This document shows, one piece after another, positions 34,083-44,968 of a DNA stretch of 64,000 nucleotides (the stretch's first letter is position 1; each line of letters begins with the position of its first letter). Source of the DNA: Diphasiastrum complanatum (taxonomy: Eukaryota; Streptophyta; Lycopodiopsida; Lycopodiales; Lycopodiaceae); NCBI GenBank assembly GCA_029204225.1, contig CM055103.1:52483145-52547144 (forward strand). The letters run 5' to 3'. The notes below the pieces were generated by a model. It worked only from the letters and a program-made list of their open reading frames with translations, was not told where the DNA came from and did not search any database. Made by a program: the position numbers and the translations under genes.

Positions 34083-37000
34083 TCATGGTTCTAGTTCTTC
34101 GAGTTCGCAAATGTCTTTGTCGGGCTGAGGGCTAAAAGCTAGCAAGGCTTTGTGATTAGAAACATTTTGTTTCTTCATGTCTCTCTCAAAGCATGATAGC
34201 TTTACAATCCTTAGACTGCTCCTTTGTCTCTCAAAAACTCCTTCCAGGGCTTTAGTGAAGATGTCAGCAACCATGTCTCTCGTTCCGATGAAGGTGGTCT
34301 GTAGCATCTTCTTCACAATTAGATCCCTTATCAAGTGGTACTTGATCGCAATGTGCTTCGTTTTAGAATGGAACATGGGATCTTTCATCAGGTGTATTGC
34401 AGAGGTGTTGTCCATCTGTAGGACCAGGGGCTCGTTCCTTGTTTCGCCCAATTGGTCCAAGAACTGCCTTAGCCAGATTATTTTGTTGGTCATCTTTGCT
34501 GCTGCAACATATTTTGCTTCGCTGGATGACTGGGCTACACCGGTCTGCTTCTTGCTGACCCAGAGAGATGCTGCTCCTAATGCGATGGCGCATCCTCTTG
34601 AGGCGCTTTTACAGTCGTCCTTGGGAGATGTCCATCTAGCGTCGCTTTAGGAAAGTATCCTGAAACTTGCACCACGACAATAACACAAGCCATAATCCCT
34701 CGTTAATTGAAGATATTGCAAAATTTGTTTTGCAATCTTCCAATGTGTGGAGCCTGGATTCGTGCAAAATTGGCTCACCTTGAATACTGCATAAGCAATA
34801 TTAGGATGTGTATTGTCAACAAGGTACATCAGTGATCCTATCAGCATTCTCAGTCTCTGGATAGTCATCATTCGTCAGCACCGTCCCTGTGAGCATTGGA
34901 GTGTTCGCTCCTTTGCAATTCAACATCCCAAAGTCCTCTAGGATCTTCTGGGTGTATCTAGACTGGTGAAGGTATAACTTACCTCTCTCGTAGTCTCCTT
35001 CAATTTGCAAGCCTAGGTAACACCTGGCCTCTCCCAGACCCACAATCTCAAAATGTTTTGAGATGTCTACCTTTACTTTAGCAATTAGCTGCTCACTCCT
35101 GCAAAGTATTAGAGTGTCGTCCACATACACAGCCACAATGATGATCTGCCTATCTGTAACTCTGACATATACATTGGAATCAACCAACAGAGGCTTGAAT
35201 CCTAATGATTTCAGGGCTTGATCTTTCTTCTTGTACCATTGTCGGGTCGATTGTTTCAGACCGTAGATGCTTCTATGCATTCTACATGCATAGTCAGGAA
35301 GTGAATTCGAGACATATCCTGGGGGTTGATCCATGTAGACCTCTTCGTCTAATTCGCCATGCAAGAAGGCTGTCTTCTCATCCACAATGTAGATCCTGAG
35401 GTCATAAGCTGCTGCATATACAAATAACAGACGTAGGGACGAATGTTTGACGACAGGAGAAAAGGTTTCAGAGTAGTCAATACCGTATCTCTGAGAAAAA
35501 CCTTTCGCTATCAGTCTTGCCTTGTATTTTGTCACATTCCCATCTGGTCCGTATTTGTGCTTGAAGACCGATTTGCATTTGATAGTCTTGCGCTTATTTG
35601 GTAATGGCTCCAGCATCCATACATGGTTCTTCCTCATGGAATCCATCTCTTCGTTCATGGCTTGGATCCATCTGTCCTTATCTGGGCCTTCAATCACTTT
35701 CTCAAAAGTCTATGGTTTGCCACTGAACCCGCAGAGCTCTTCTGATGTGGAAGCTGAGCTACCTAGCACATATCTTGCTGGCACTCTTCGTGGTCTTGTC
35801 GACCTTCTGGGAGATCCTCCTGAAACAGCTATGCCTTTGTCCTTGTCTACTCTGCTTGGGCCGGAACCATTTTGGTTTACAAGAACTGCGACAGCAAGTT
35901 GCCTCTCAAATCTTTCTTCTTCAGATTCGTTGTTCGAATGGGAGACAACTCAAAAATCTTTGTTTGCGTGTTGGAACTCTGCTCCCTCTGTCGTTGGTAG
36001 CAGGTCATAGTACTGTCTCTCCAGAACTTCATAACTGACATGATCGTCATTGGCCATTGTCCTGCTCTCATCGAATCTGACATCTCTCTTTATTTTCACA
36101 ATGTTCGTGTAGACTCTGTAGTATGACGAGTTGTTGTCATAACCTACCAAGAATCCTTGCTCGACTTTCTCATCAAGGTTCTTTTGAAGCTTATTAGGAA
36201 TATGTGCATAAGTTGCACAGCCAAAGATTCTGACATGAGATAGGTTGGGCTTTCTACCCCACCATAGCTCGTGTGGTGTCTTGTGAGGGACACTAGACTT
36301 GCCTGTTCTATTCTGGATGTATGCGGCTGTAGCTATTGCTTCAGCCCATAGTACCCTTGGAGCCTTCGAGTAGGCCATCATGCATCTGGCTGCTTCCAGC
36401 AGGGTCCTGTTCTTTTATTCAGCAACACCATTGTGCTGTGGTGTGTAGGTTGTAGTCCTTCTGTGAATGATGTCACAATCATTGCAGAAGTCAATGAAGC
36501 GATTCAAGATGTATTCGCCACATCAATCTATTTTGATCTGCTTCACTTTGTTGCCTGTAGATCTCTCAGTCCAATTCACATATTTTGTGAATTTATCAAA
36601 TGCTTCAGATTTATTCTGAATGAAATACACTGGCGAATTTACTATAGTCATCAATGAAGGTTATATAATACTTTGAACCTCCTACTATGATCACATTGAA
36701 TGGTCCGCAGATGTCAGAGTGCACTAGCTCCAGAATCTTTGTCATTCTGTAGGAGTCTTTGATGAATGGTGTGCGTGACATCTTGCCCTTCAAACATGCA
36801 TCACAGGTGGTCGAACTGGTTGCTGACCCCTGTTATTGCTCCATGATGGCTTGCTTGGTAAAGTGCCATTGAGTTCATGTGGCAGAGTCTTCTATGCCAC
36901 AGAGTGTCTGGCGAGTCGTCATGAGTCTGACGCACCTAATCTGCAGGTAGGTGTACCTTCAGATGATATAGGTTCCCTTTCCTTCTGCCTTGAGCGATGA

Positions 37001-37247
37001 GAGTACTGGTACTGGCATCAATCATGTTGCATTCTTCGTCAGAAAATGTCACACGCATCCCTTCATCTGCTATTCTTTCTACAGAGAGCAAGTCTTGTAG
37101 CAGAGTAGGAACGAACAGAATGTCTTTGGGTTGCCTGTCTCTGCCATTGGTGTTGAGCCATAGTGAACCAATACCGTTCACTTGATGTCTAGATCCATCT
37201 CCAAGAACAGTGAATCTTGAGAGATCTGCACTTCTGAAATCAGACAT
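34083..37247 (-). mobile_element. pol: Ty1/copia element C4, protease to RNase H
   Basis: Minus-strand pol in order. Protease C-terminal half (37,247-36,936; FTVLGDGSRHQVNGIG, LFVPTLLQDLLSV). GAG-pre-integrase. Integrase (36,793-35,950) with LVHSDICGPF, FIDDYSKF and MMAYSKAPRVLWAEAI. Reverse transcriptase (35,697-34,816) with KYKARLIAKGFSQ, the first catalytic Asp in IVDEKTAFLHGEL and the YVDD box. RNase H (34,871-34,083) with TKHIAIKYHLIRD and MVADIFTKALEG. The RT frame of 293 codons is unbroken. Stops occur in integrase near 36,415 and between RT and RNase H. Gag is absent and is replaced upstream by the repeat-bearing frame at 37,240-37,785. Confidence 0.9.
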
Positions 37248-37785
37248 GATTCATCTTGATGTCATGAAGTGTTGAGATTTGACGTGAAAACCTCCGGTTG
37301 AGATTTGAATGGTGGCCTCTGGTTGAGATTTGACGTGAAAACCTCCATTTGAGATCTGAGTGAAGTGTTCCGGTCAAGATCTGACTGAAGTGCTTTGATT
37401 GAGATCTGATTGGAAACCCATCGGTTGAGATCTGATAGAAACTCGTCGGTTGAGATCTGACAGAAGTCCTGTATGGAGGAATGGAGTTATGTGATGCAAG
37501 TGAAGAACTCAAGGAGGGAAAATATGACTGTGGGTGAGGGGGCGGTGTTGTTGCCTCACTTATCATGTCATCATCGATTGTATCCCAAACTTCGTCTAGA
37601 TACACGTCCCATGTGTATATTTTGGGCTTGGGCCTATATGTTTGTGTGTTGGGTACTTTGGATGTCAGTTGGACGTGAGCCAACGGCCCTGGTGACTTGA
37701 TTAACTGAGAAATTGATTTTGGTGGATAACGTTGGGCATCTAGATAAAGGACTACATGTTCATCCGTCATTTCAACATCATCCAA
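37240..37785 (-). CDS. repeat-containing ORF joined to the 5' side of C4
   Basis: A 181-codon frame starting MDDVEMTDEHVVLYLDAQ. The N-terminal half has no recognised domain (YTWDVYLDEVWDTIDDD, then Pro/Ser-rich). The C-terminal half is encoded by eight copies of a 25-26 bp repeat (37,272-37,470), which puts variants of R-S-Q and S-R-Q-I-S-T in rotating frames. It ends just inside the copia protease region. Because the repeat is not a multiple of three, the protein repeats are irregular, and a coding role is doubtful. Confidence 0.3.
   Translation of the reverse strand: MDDVEMTDEHVVLYLDAQRYPPKSISQLIKSPGPLAHVQLTSKVPNTQTYRPKPKIYTWDVYLDEVWDTIDDDMISEATTPPPHPQSYFPSLSSSLASHNSIPPYRTSVRSQPTSFYQISTDGFPIRSQSKHFSQILTGTLHSDLKWRFSRQISTRGHHSNLNRRFSRQISTLHDIKMNHV
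37272..37472. repeat. tandem repeat, 25-26 bp x 8
   Basis: The core ttgagatctg or ttgagatttg recurs at 37,272, 37,298, 37,323, 37,349, 37,374 (tcaagatctg), 37,399, 37,425 and 37,450, a steady 25-26 bp period. Flanking bases such as gtgaaaacctcc and gaagtg recur in alternate units. Confidence 0.9.
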
Positions 37786-39237
37786 AGAAAGATAACTTCT
37801 TCCGAAACATGGGTGGTAGAGACGCTAGGTTCTCCTGGGCACCAAGCTATAGGAATAGGGTCAATCATCATAAGTGGGATGATGGGTGTATCAATGTCTG
37901 TAGAAGACAGTAGAATATTCACATCCTCTACAACGGTTTTGATTTGAGGGCTATGTTTCTATCCATCTTGAATCTCGATCCACTCTATGAGAGTGAGAGA
38001 GCTTGCATTTGACACTTAGTTGGAGGAGAGAGAGTGAGAGTAGCTCCAACAATTGTCATTTTATGTTTGGAGTTTTTTTTTGCACGCCCTAGATTATGTG
38101 CTTATTTGCTATCATCACAAATTGGAGTGCTATGCAAAAATTTGTCGTAGGGCGGTCATGCGTATGCCCACAATAAACAAGCAGTTCTCAAGTTATTAGA
38201 GAGGCAAGCGACACTTGCATGTTTTGGAAAAGCTGCAGGAGCATCGAGGGTATGCATATTGGCAGAACTAGATCATTAAGCAGAAACATGCAAAAAGCCA
38301 CATCCACGAACAAAAGCTTAAGAAGGTTTGGTGCTCTGTTACCCAGGGAGTATCACTAATACCCTGAAAGGGAAGGGCCCTATCAAATTTTGGATACTTT
38401 CAGCAATAGTATTTTAATTGCTTGGCATTTTCCACCAGGCATTCCCTTCGTGGTCAACAATAGTTGCGTGCGGTCTGGATGTGGAAGATGAACCCAACCG
38501 GAAAGGAAACGATTGCAGTCTAGAACGGTCTTATTACAATGGATACGGAAGTGGTAGCGAACCCAAAAGGCAGTGATTGCAATATGTATGTGGAAGGCTA
38601 AGGGAACGAAGGCCACCGCCAAGTTACCATGTTGTGATCTGTAAGCGGTGGATAGAACGAACCGAGAGGCATCAAATGCGGTATGTAAGCGGTGAACAGA
38701 CCAAAAGAAAACAATAGTTGTCTGTAAGTGGTGGCCAATATACCGAAAGGCAGTGATTGTAGTTTGGAAGTGGTGGTGGTCCCAAATGGAGAGAGAGAAG
38801 GCTGTGACAACAAAGAGGAGCAATATATTAAAAGAGAGAAGTGGTATTTGAATGAGAGGGATACACGAGAGATAGAGGATAGACTGGGGGGATTCTTGAT
38901 CATTAACATTGGTGAGTAGAAGTGCGATCAAGCATCAAGAAGGGTGATAGTCGAGCATAGTTTGATCAGTATTAGAGAGTCCAAGTGAGGTTGGATGCCG
39001 CAAGAAGAGTTGTCTTGCTTAAGACCTTTTGAGCTATGTTGGTGTGGGCTTTGTCTACTGTTCAGCTTTACGAGTTTATGTAAGAGATTGGTAGGCCATT
39101 GTAGTGGAAGTAAATTGAGGGTTGTCATACTCTTTTGCACGAGTCTTGTATCATACTCTTTTGCACAGGTCTTGTTGTAATGTTGGATTTATCTCCTCTA
39201 CTCTATGATAGATGTGTGCAGTGAGATTCTGGATCTG
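37786..39237. repeat. non-coding stretch with a ~40-48 bp degenerate tandem repeat
   Basis: From about 38,470 to 38,800 the core 'gtaagcggtg' / 'ggaagtggt' with 'accgaaaggcagtgattgcag'-like text recurs roughly seven times. Frames crossing it (38,383-38,931) are repeat artefacts. At 37,955-38,027 a segment (ctctatgagagtgagagagcttgcatttgacac) recurs inverted at 42,053-42,115, beside the C1 duplicate. Confidence 0.6.
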
Positions 39238-40881
39238 CTACTGCTGTTGATTGAAATCAGCCACCAACTTTTTTTTATCTTGCTGAATTTTTGAGATGGC
39301 TCCATCTTCTACTTGTCTTAGTGTGTGTGGTCCTGACAAGGTGTCGAAAATATTGTATTGCAGCTCATTGACCAACCAAACCGCCTTTTGCGCCACTAGT
39401 GATAATTGCTCCCAAAGTCCAATGTCAGGAAAGGGGTGTCCATAGTTGGGGTGAAGCATAGGGTTTTAAGGAAGGATATCTGGAATTGGTGAAGAAGTTG
39501 GATTTTGAGAAAATGAAGGTGGAGGTGATTGAGGTTTTGAAGGAGAAGAGTGGATTGGAATAGTTGTGACAGTGGTGAATTGGGTGTGTTAGTAAATGGT
39601 GAAATGTGACAGTAGGTGGCCCTTGGTGGTGGTTTTTTTGGATTTCAAGGCCACACATAGCTTTGCATGGATTTTCTCAGATGGTAAAGTAAGTTAGTGA
39701 TGGAGATGGAAAAAAGGCGAAAAGACGCTCAAAAAAGTTGAAAAGGTGTCAAAAACGGGTGAAAGGCTTAAAAACTAAGAAAATATTAAAATGGTGAGGA
39801 TGAAAGTAGAAAAGACAAAACTAAGTGTCTAGCAGATGGTTGTAAGGGCTGATGAGGGCTGGTGAGATTTTTTGTCACAATTTGATCACTTTGAAAATTT
39901 GGTGTGATTTTCGACACTCTTTGCTGAATGAAGTGCTAAATGACTTGAATTTCTCCCTTATATAGTGGAATTTAGAGTGCGTATTAGGAGAAGTGCACTT
40001 GCCCCAGGTCAGTTCCAACCAAAATTTTGTAGGGACCTTCGACACAATATTCTAAGACCTCAATGAAGTTTGCGAAGGTTCAAAAGGTGATTTGACTCAG
40101 CCTGTCTACAAAGGTTCAACCCTCGTAGGAGGTGAACTCTCTCACAACTTGCTCCAGATGTTGGATTTTCAAGATCAAACCATGTAGGCCGGCTAATTTC
40201 ACTGTTCTGATTTCATTTATGCCCTCTACGAATGTTGGTTTGTAGATCTTGATGCTCTGCGAAGGTTCCTTAATTTCTGGTTCTGTGAACCCTCGCAGAC
40301 ACTCAATTTTGATGATTTTTCCATCAGTAACTCTCGAAAAGATTTTTATAGATATATCTGAGTCAGATTTAGTGACTGACAAAGTCCCAAGAGTTAGTTC
40401 CCAAGGGATCTCAAAAAATCATGGAAAAAGTGCTCTTTTTTGGTGTTTTTTGGTGAGATCTTGAGATTCTCTAATTCCTAGCTCTTGTAGACTAATATAC
40501 TTGTGCATCCAGGCCAGATCTAACTATGGAGAGCTCCTCAAGAGTTTTGATGGACAATTGGTAATTGATTCACCAGTTTAAGTGTTTTGTACCTCCATTT
40601 TACTATTTTTTTCTCAAAATTGTCGTATATGATTTGCAAGGATGGAGCTGATTGTTATTATCTAATGACCTGTTGCCCTTTGGATCCTATCTGAAACTGG
40701 ATTCCACTTGGATCTTATCAGATCTTCCTTGATCTGTCCGGATCTTGCCTGATCTTGCTGAAATTTGGTGGATTTCGCTTGATCTGACTAGATCTAATCT
40801 AAATCTTGGCTTGATTTCATTAGATTTGGCTGGGATGTTTGATCTGGTCATTGTATGCGTAATCCACGCCTTGGATCTGTT
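39238..40881 (-). pseudogene. gypsy G3 downstream region with remnants of an extra ORF
   Basis: Minus frames 39,658-39,425 and 39,459-39,238 (HPNYGHPFPDIGLWEQLS, QKAVWLVNELQYNIFD) resemble parts of a low-complexity extra ORF downstream of pol. The 39,990-40,280 part carries GCGAAGGTTC motifs as in G2 and G6. Around 40,680-40,860 GATCT occurs about every 12 bp. The order pol, motif spacer, extra ORF equals that of G2. Confidence 0.45.
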
Positions 40882-41108
40882 TCACTGAGGTGGCCAATAC
40901 TTGTGAAGTCGGCTTCCATTGATGGGAGTATCGAATGGCGTCCCATCTAATTGTTCGAGTTTCATGGCTCCATGATTGAGGATCTCCTTTACTCGGAACG
41001 AGCCTTTGCCTGTGAACTTCAACTTTCCCTTGATCGCCTTAGTTTTATACATGAGGACTAGATCTCCTGATCGAAGATCTTTCTTGTGCAGTCGGCGATC
41101 ATGCCATG
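40882..41108 (-). pseudogene. pol: gypsy G3 integrase tail
   Basis: Reads CKAWHDRRLHKKDLRSGDL, LVLMYKTKAIKGKLKFTG and FRVKEILNHGAMKLEQLDG, matching the G2 integrase tail closely. Upstream it is fused in frame to non-retroviral sequence (see 41,109-41,756). Confidence 0.85.
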
Positions 41109-41756
41109 CCTTGCATCCTTTATCTTCATTTCCATCAGCAAAACCAACCAAGAATGCTAATACATTTCTAACATCAAAATGATGCAAACCAATGTAGCTA
41201 GTTTTACCATATCTTGACAATTTGCACACATTCACATGAAATTGCTCAAACATGAGACAGAATAAGTAAAGTAAACTTAAACAACTCTTCCTTTATGCTC
41301 CTTTGACCTTACTTGAGTCTTCAAACACCTGCAAAAACAGATCCAAAACATCTTTTCCAATTGACTCTCCTTTGATGCTCTTGACTAGTTCCAAATCGCC
41401 ACCTTTCCTTTTGTGTGATTGAAGCCCTTTTAGATGAACCTCTTGATCTTCCACTTGAACATCAAAGTAAGTTTCTAATACTTTTTTTTTCCAGATCCAT
41501 TGGTTGCTTGAAAATCGTGAAAATCAACATCCACTTGCATAGCATCATCTATACAATAAAAGATTCATGTGAGAAAAACAAAATGAGTCACATCCACTTG
41601 TGACGTTGTTGTAGATCCACCTCTTGCTTGAAGCCTATATTCCTCATTCACCGTGATCTTTTGCAAATCCACCATGCTTGGAAAAGTTCTTTGAATAGCA
41701 AATCTTTGAACAAGATTAGCATGATCATCAAATAAGCCATTTAGTATAACTTGCAC
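41109..41756 (-). pseudogene. foreign, possibly captured gene fragment fused to the G3 integrase tail
   Basis: Upstream of the integrase tail the frame reads MFEQFHVNVCKLSRYGKTSY, then IGLHHFDVRNVLAFLVGFADG, which is not retroviral. Further right, open segments (LKGLQSHKRKGGDLELVKSI; FAIQRTFPSMVDLQKITVNE) are separated by stretches with intron-like ends (for example ...ttgtatag and tttttgcag). This suggests exons of an unidentified spliced gene carried by or joined to the retroelement. I do not recognise the protein. Confidence 0.4.
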
Positions 41757-42115
41757 AAGAGAGCGATATGTTATATCAGACCTCTAATACTTGATATCTC
41801 TCAGGATATCAAATCAATATCATTAAATACTTTTCATAGTATCATATTCTTCAAATTTGTGGTATCAAATTTTAGTATCAGATAGTTGATTTCCAATTGT
41901 TACCACAGCACGACATCATTCTTAACGTCATCAATTTATCGACAAACTAAAGTTCCAGATGGATTCTCAAAGTAAAATCAGTCCTATCATAGACAAGCTA
42001 AATGGATCCAATTACTACTTGTGGAAATCTAAGATGAAGACATTGCTAATCGCCAACTAAGTGTCAAATGCAAGCTCTCTCACTCTCATAGAGTGGATCG
42101 AGATTCAAGATGGAT
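41757..42115 (+). repeat. second copy of the copia C1 leader and gag start
   Basis: From about 41,765 to 42,056 the sequence matches 7,027-7,345 (ttgatatc...atatcaaat, cagatagttgatttccaattgt, ATGGATTCTCA, then NGSNYYLWKSKMKTLLIAN). Just after the codons for Leu-Ile-Ala-Asn it switches to sequence shared with 37,955-38,027. Confidence 0.85.
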
Positions 42116-42302
42116 AAAAACATAGCTTTCAAATCACTTCTTACAATGATTGGACCATTTTCAAATCACCTCTTACAATGATTGGACCATTTTGATGTAC
42201 CTCTAGCTCCTATTGGTCCACATGGTCAAATGACATTATGAGGTGCACAAATCTCTCTCTACCATCATGACAAGTGTAAGCAACCTGCACTAACTCAAGC
42301 CG

Positions 42303-43990
42303 ATGGATGATTTAATAGGAATACCACTTAAATGGGGCGAACATAGAATAGATCTCATTCAGGAAACAATACATGTTAGACAACGTCAATATAGATTGAA
42401 TCCAAAGTACTCCTTATTAGTAAAAGACGAATTAGATAGATGTCTTAGATTGGGTATTATATATCCTGTTCTAAGCAGTGAGTGGGTATCACCAATAGTT
42501 ATAGTACCTAAGAAGAAGTTGGGCAAGATTAGAGTTTGTCAGGATTTTAGGAAACTAAATGCTACTACAGCAAAGGATTATCATCCTCTGCCGTATAGAG
42601 ATACCATTCTTGACCAAGTAGCTAGTCATGAACGTTATAGTTTTTTAGATGGATTCTTAGGTTATAACCAAGTTTTTATAAAAGAGGAAGATAGATCCAA
42701 AACAACTTTCACCACTAATTGGGAGACGTACGCATATACGCGAATGCCCTTTGGTCTTTGTAATGCACCTGCCACATTCCAACATATGATGACGAATATT
42801 TTTCAAAATTTTTTAAGAAAGTAGATGGATGACTTTTGTGTCGATTCATCAACTAAAAAACATTTAAATGCATTAGAGAAAACATTGAGAAGATGTCAAG
42901 AGACATCTCTTAAACTGCATCCAGCTAAGTGTTACTTTGGGATGAGGGAAGAAATCCTTTTAGGACATAAAATTTTGAAGGATGGTATACAAGCCGACAT
43001 CTAAAAAATAAGAATGAGTTTAAAATTATCAGAACCAACCAATTTAAGAGAGCTTAGAGGTTTTCTAGGTCATGTAGGTTACTATCGAAGCATAATTAAA
43101 GATTATGCTATTATGGTAACTCCTTTAACAAGTTTATTAAAAAAATCTGTTGAGTACCATTGGACACAAGACCATCAAAAAGCTTTTGATCAATTGAAAC
43201 AGTCATTAGCATAAGCCACTGGGGTTAGACCTCCAAATTGGGCTAAAAAGTTCCATGTATATGTAGACACATCATCGTTTGCAATAGGTGTGGTTCTTAG
43301 TCAGAAAGATGACCAAAATATAGATTATCCAATTTACTATGTGGGAAGACAACTTGCTGCATCAGAAAAGAATTATTCCACTACAGAGCGAGAAGCATTA
43401 GGGATGATTTCTTCAGTAAAGAAATTTAGACATTACCTTTTAGGATACCCTTTTGTTTTTCATGTAGATCACTACGCATTAAAACATTTAGTGAATAAAC
43501 ATGATCCTTTGGGTAGAATAGCTAGATGGGTATTATTATTAGATGAGTTTAATTATGAAGTAGAATTAAGAAGAGACAAAGATCATCAAATGCTGATTAC
43601 ATATCCCGCCTCCAAACAAAAAACCAATTAGAATCTATTTCTGATGAATTTCCAGATGAACATATAATGAGTATTCAATCAAAAACATCAATTTATAGGG
43701 ATGTTATTAATTTTTTACAGGACCAGATATATCTTGAACATTTTAATAAACAACAAAAAATTGTTGTTCTTTCTAAGGTAGGACCTTACACGATTGTAAA
43801 TAGTATATTGTATAAATTAGGAGTTGACGATAGTCTCCGCCGATGTTTAGAACCAACCGAGATGACCGTTGTAATAAGTGCATTACATGAGGAAGATTCG
43901 GGGGGTCGTTATGCTCTTAAAAACACTGCAAAAAAGATTTTTAATGCTAAATGTTGGTGGCCTACCGTTATAGAGATGTTAAAATTTTCA
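42303..43990 (+). pseudogene. pol: Ty3/gypsy G4 RT, RNase H and integrase zinc domain
   Basis: RT frame 42,303-42,824 has IVIVPKKKLGKIRVCQDFRK, YSFLDGFLGYNQ with the first catalytic Asp, and MPFGLCNAPATFQ. A TAG precedes MDDF where YxDD should be. Next come the RT connection (LRGFLGHVGYYR), RNase H (FHVYVDTSSFAIGVVLSQK, YSTTEREALG, HVDHYALKHLV) and the integrase zinc domain ending CWWPTVIEMLK. There it is cut by repeat R1 at about 43,990. The integrase core is missing here but a core starting at the equivalent residue lies inverted at 50,790. Four to five stops make it dead. Confidence 0.9.
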
Positions 43991-44430
43991 AGGGGCGGTA
44001 CCCCCTTGTACCATTGTTTTAATCCACATTTCAATATGAAATGCAAAAAAAATTGCAACCTAGTTTCTTTCCAAAACAAGCCTGAAAAAAATACGGATGA
44101 AGTGTTAAAAAAATTTCAACAAGTCAAAAATTCAAAATTTGAATTTGGGCCTTGCTTTTGAGTGTGACATTGTCATCAATAAGGGGCTAGGGGAGTATAG
44201 TTATAGTGTGGTTAGTGGGTGAGTTAGATTTTGGGGATTTCATGTAGGCCATTGGATGTGCCATGTCATATGGACCATTCCATCTCAATTGTCACCCTTT
44301 TATTGGTACACATGTCATCATTAACACTAATTATAATTAGTGAAGAGGCCTTTTTGAGTCCGAAAAGGGCCCTAATGACTTATGCTAAGTGTAATCATAG
44401 CTTTAAGTGTTCTAATTTCCCAACAAGTTC
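43991..44430 (+). repeat. repeat R1, copy 1
   Basis: Starts ggcggtacccccttgtacca, has 'aatccacatttcaatatgaaatgc' and ends with 'tttttgagtccgaaaagggccctaatg'. The same ordered phrases occur at 51,175-51,520. It abuts the broken end of G4. Confidence 0.75.
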
Positions 44431-44968
44431 TTAAAAATTAATTCATACTCTAAAACAAGAGTACAGCCCACCGAAGAGATTAGAGATGGTTTGTATGTGG
44501 TACTACTGAAATCAGATTCAACGTGAAGTATAGCTCTAAAATAAATGGAAGAGCAGTATGTGTTGAAGCAGGCACTGATATCACTCTATGGGCGTAAATA
44601 GCTATCAGTACTAAGATTATCAGTGTAAGAGTCATAGACTGCCATGAAAGAGAGATTGCAAAAACAATTAGGCATCTAAGACACTCATGCAATCCTCTAA
44701 TACAGATAACCTTATGTTAAGAGAATGTAAAATCAATTTAGGCATCGTAGACAGCCATACAATTCTCTAATAATGGTGTTTGTGTAAAAGGGAGTGAGAG
44801 TTATCATTCAACAAGAATGCAATGAAGTAGAACAATAGCAAATCTGTATAATGAGAGGTTGTAAAAACAACAATCATACCACAATATAATTGCGCTGATA
44901 AGCACATGATCCCACTAGCAGATTCAAGACAATTGCTAAGGTTCTAAAATAGTTCTCTCTCTCTCTCT
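44431..44968. other. unassigned stretch before G5
   Basis: No supported gene. Two phrases 'aggcatc(t/g)aaga/tagac...caatcctctaata' at about 44,670 and 44,740 form a short direct duplication of about 70 bp. A (CT)n tract ends at about 44,975. Confidence 0.5.

Noticed and set aside
37272-37472. CRISPR-like array of regular repeats
   Set aside because: Units are contiguous 25-26 bp tandem copies without unique spacers, in a eukaryotic retrotransposon setting.
38383-38931. 182-codon and overlapping reading frames
   Set aside because: They run through a degenerate tandem repeat in several frames and have no domain, so they are artefacts of the repeat.
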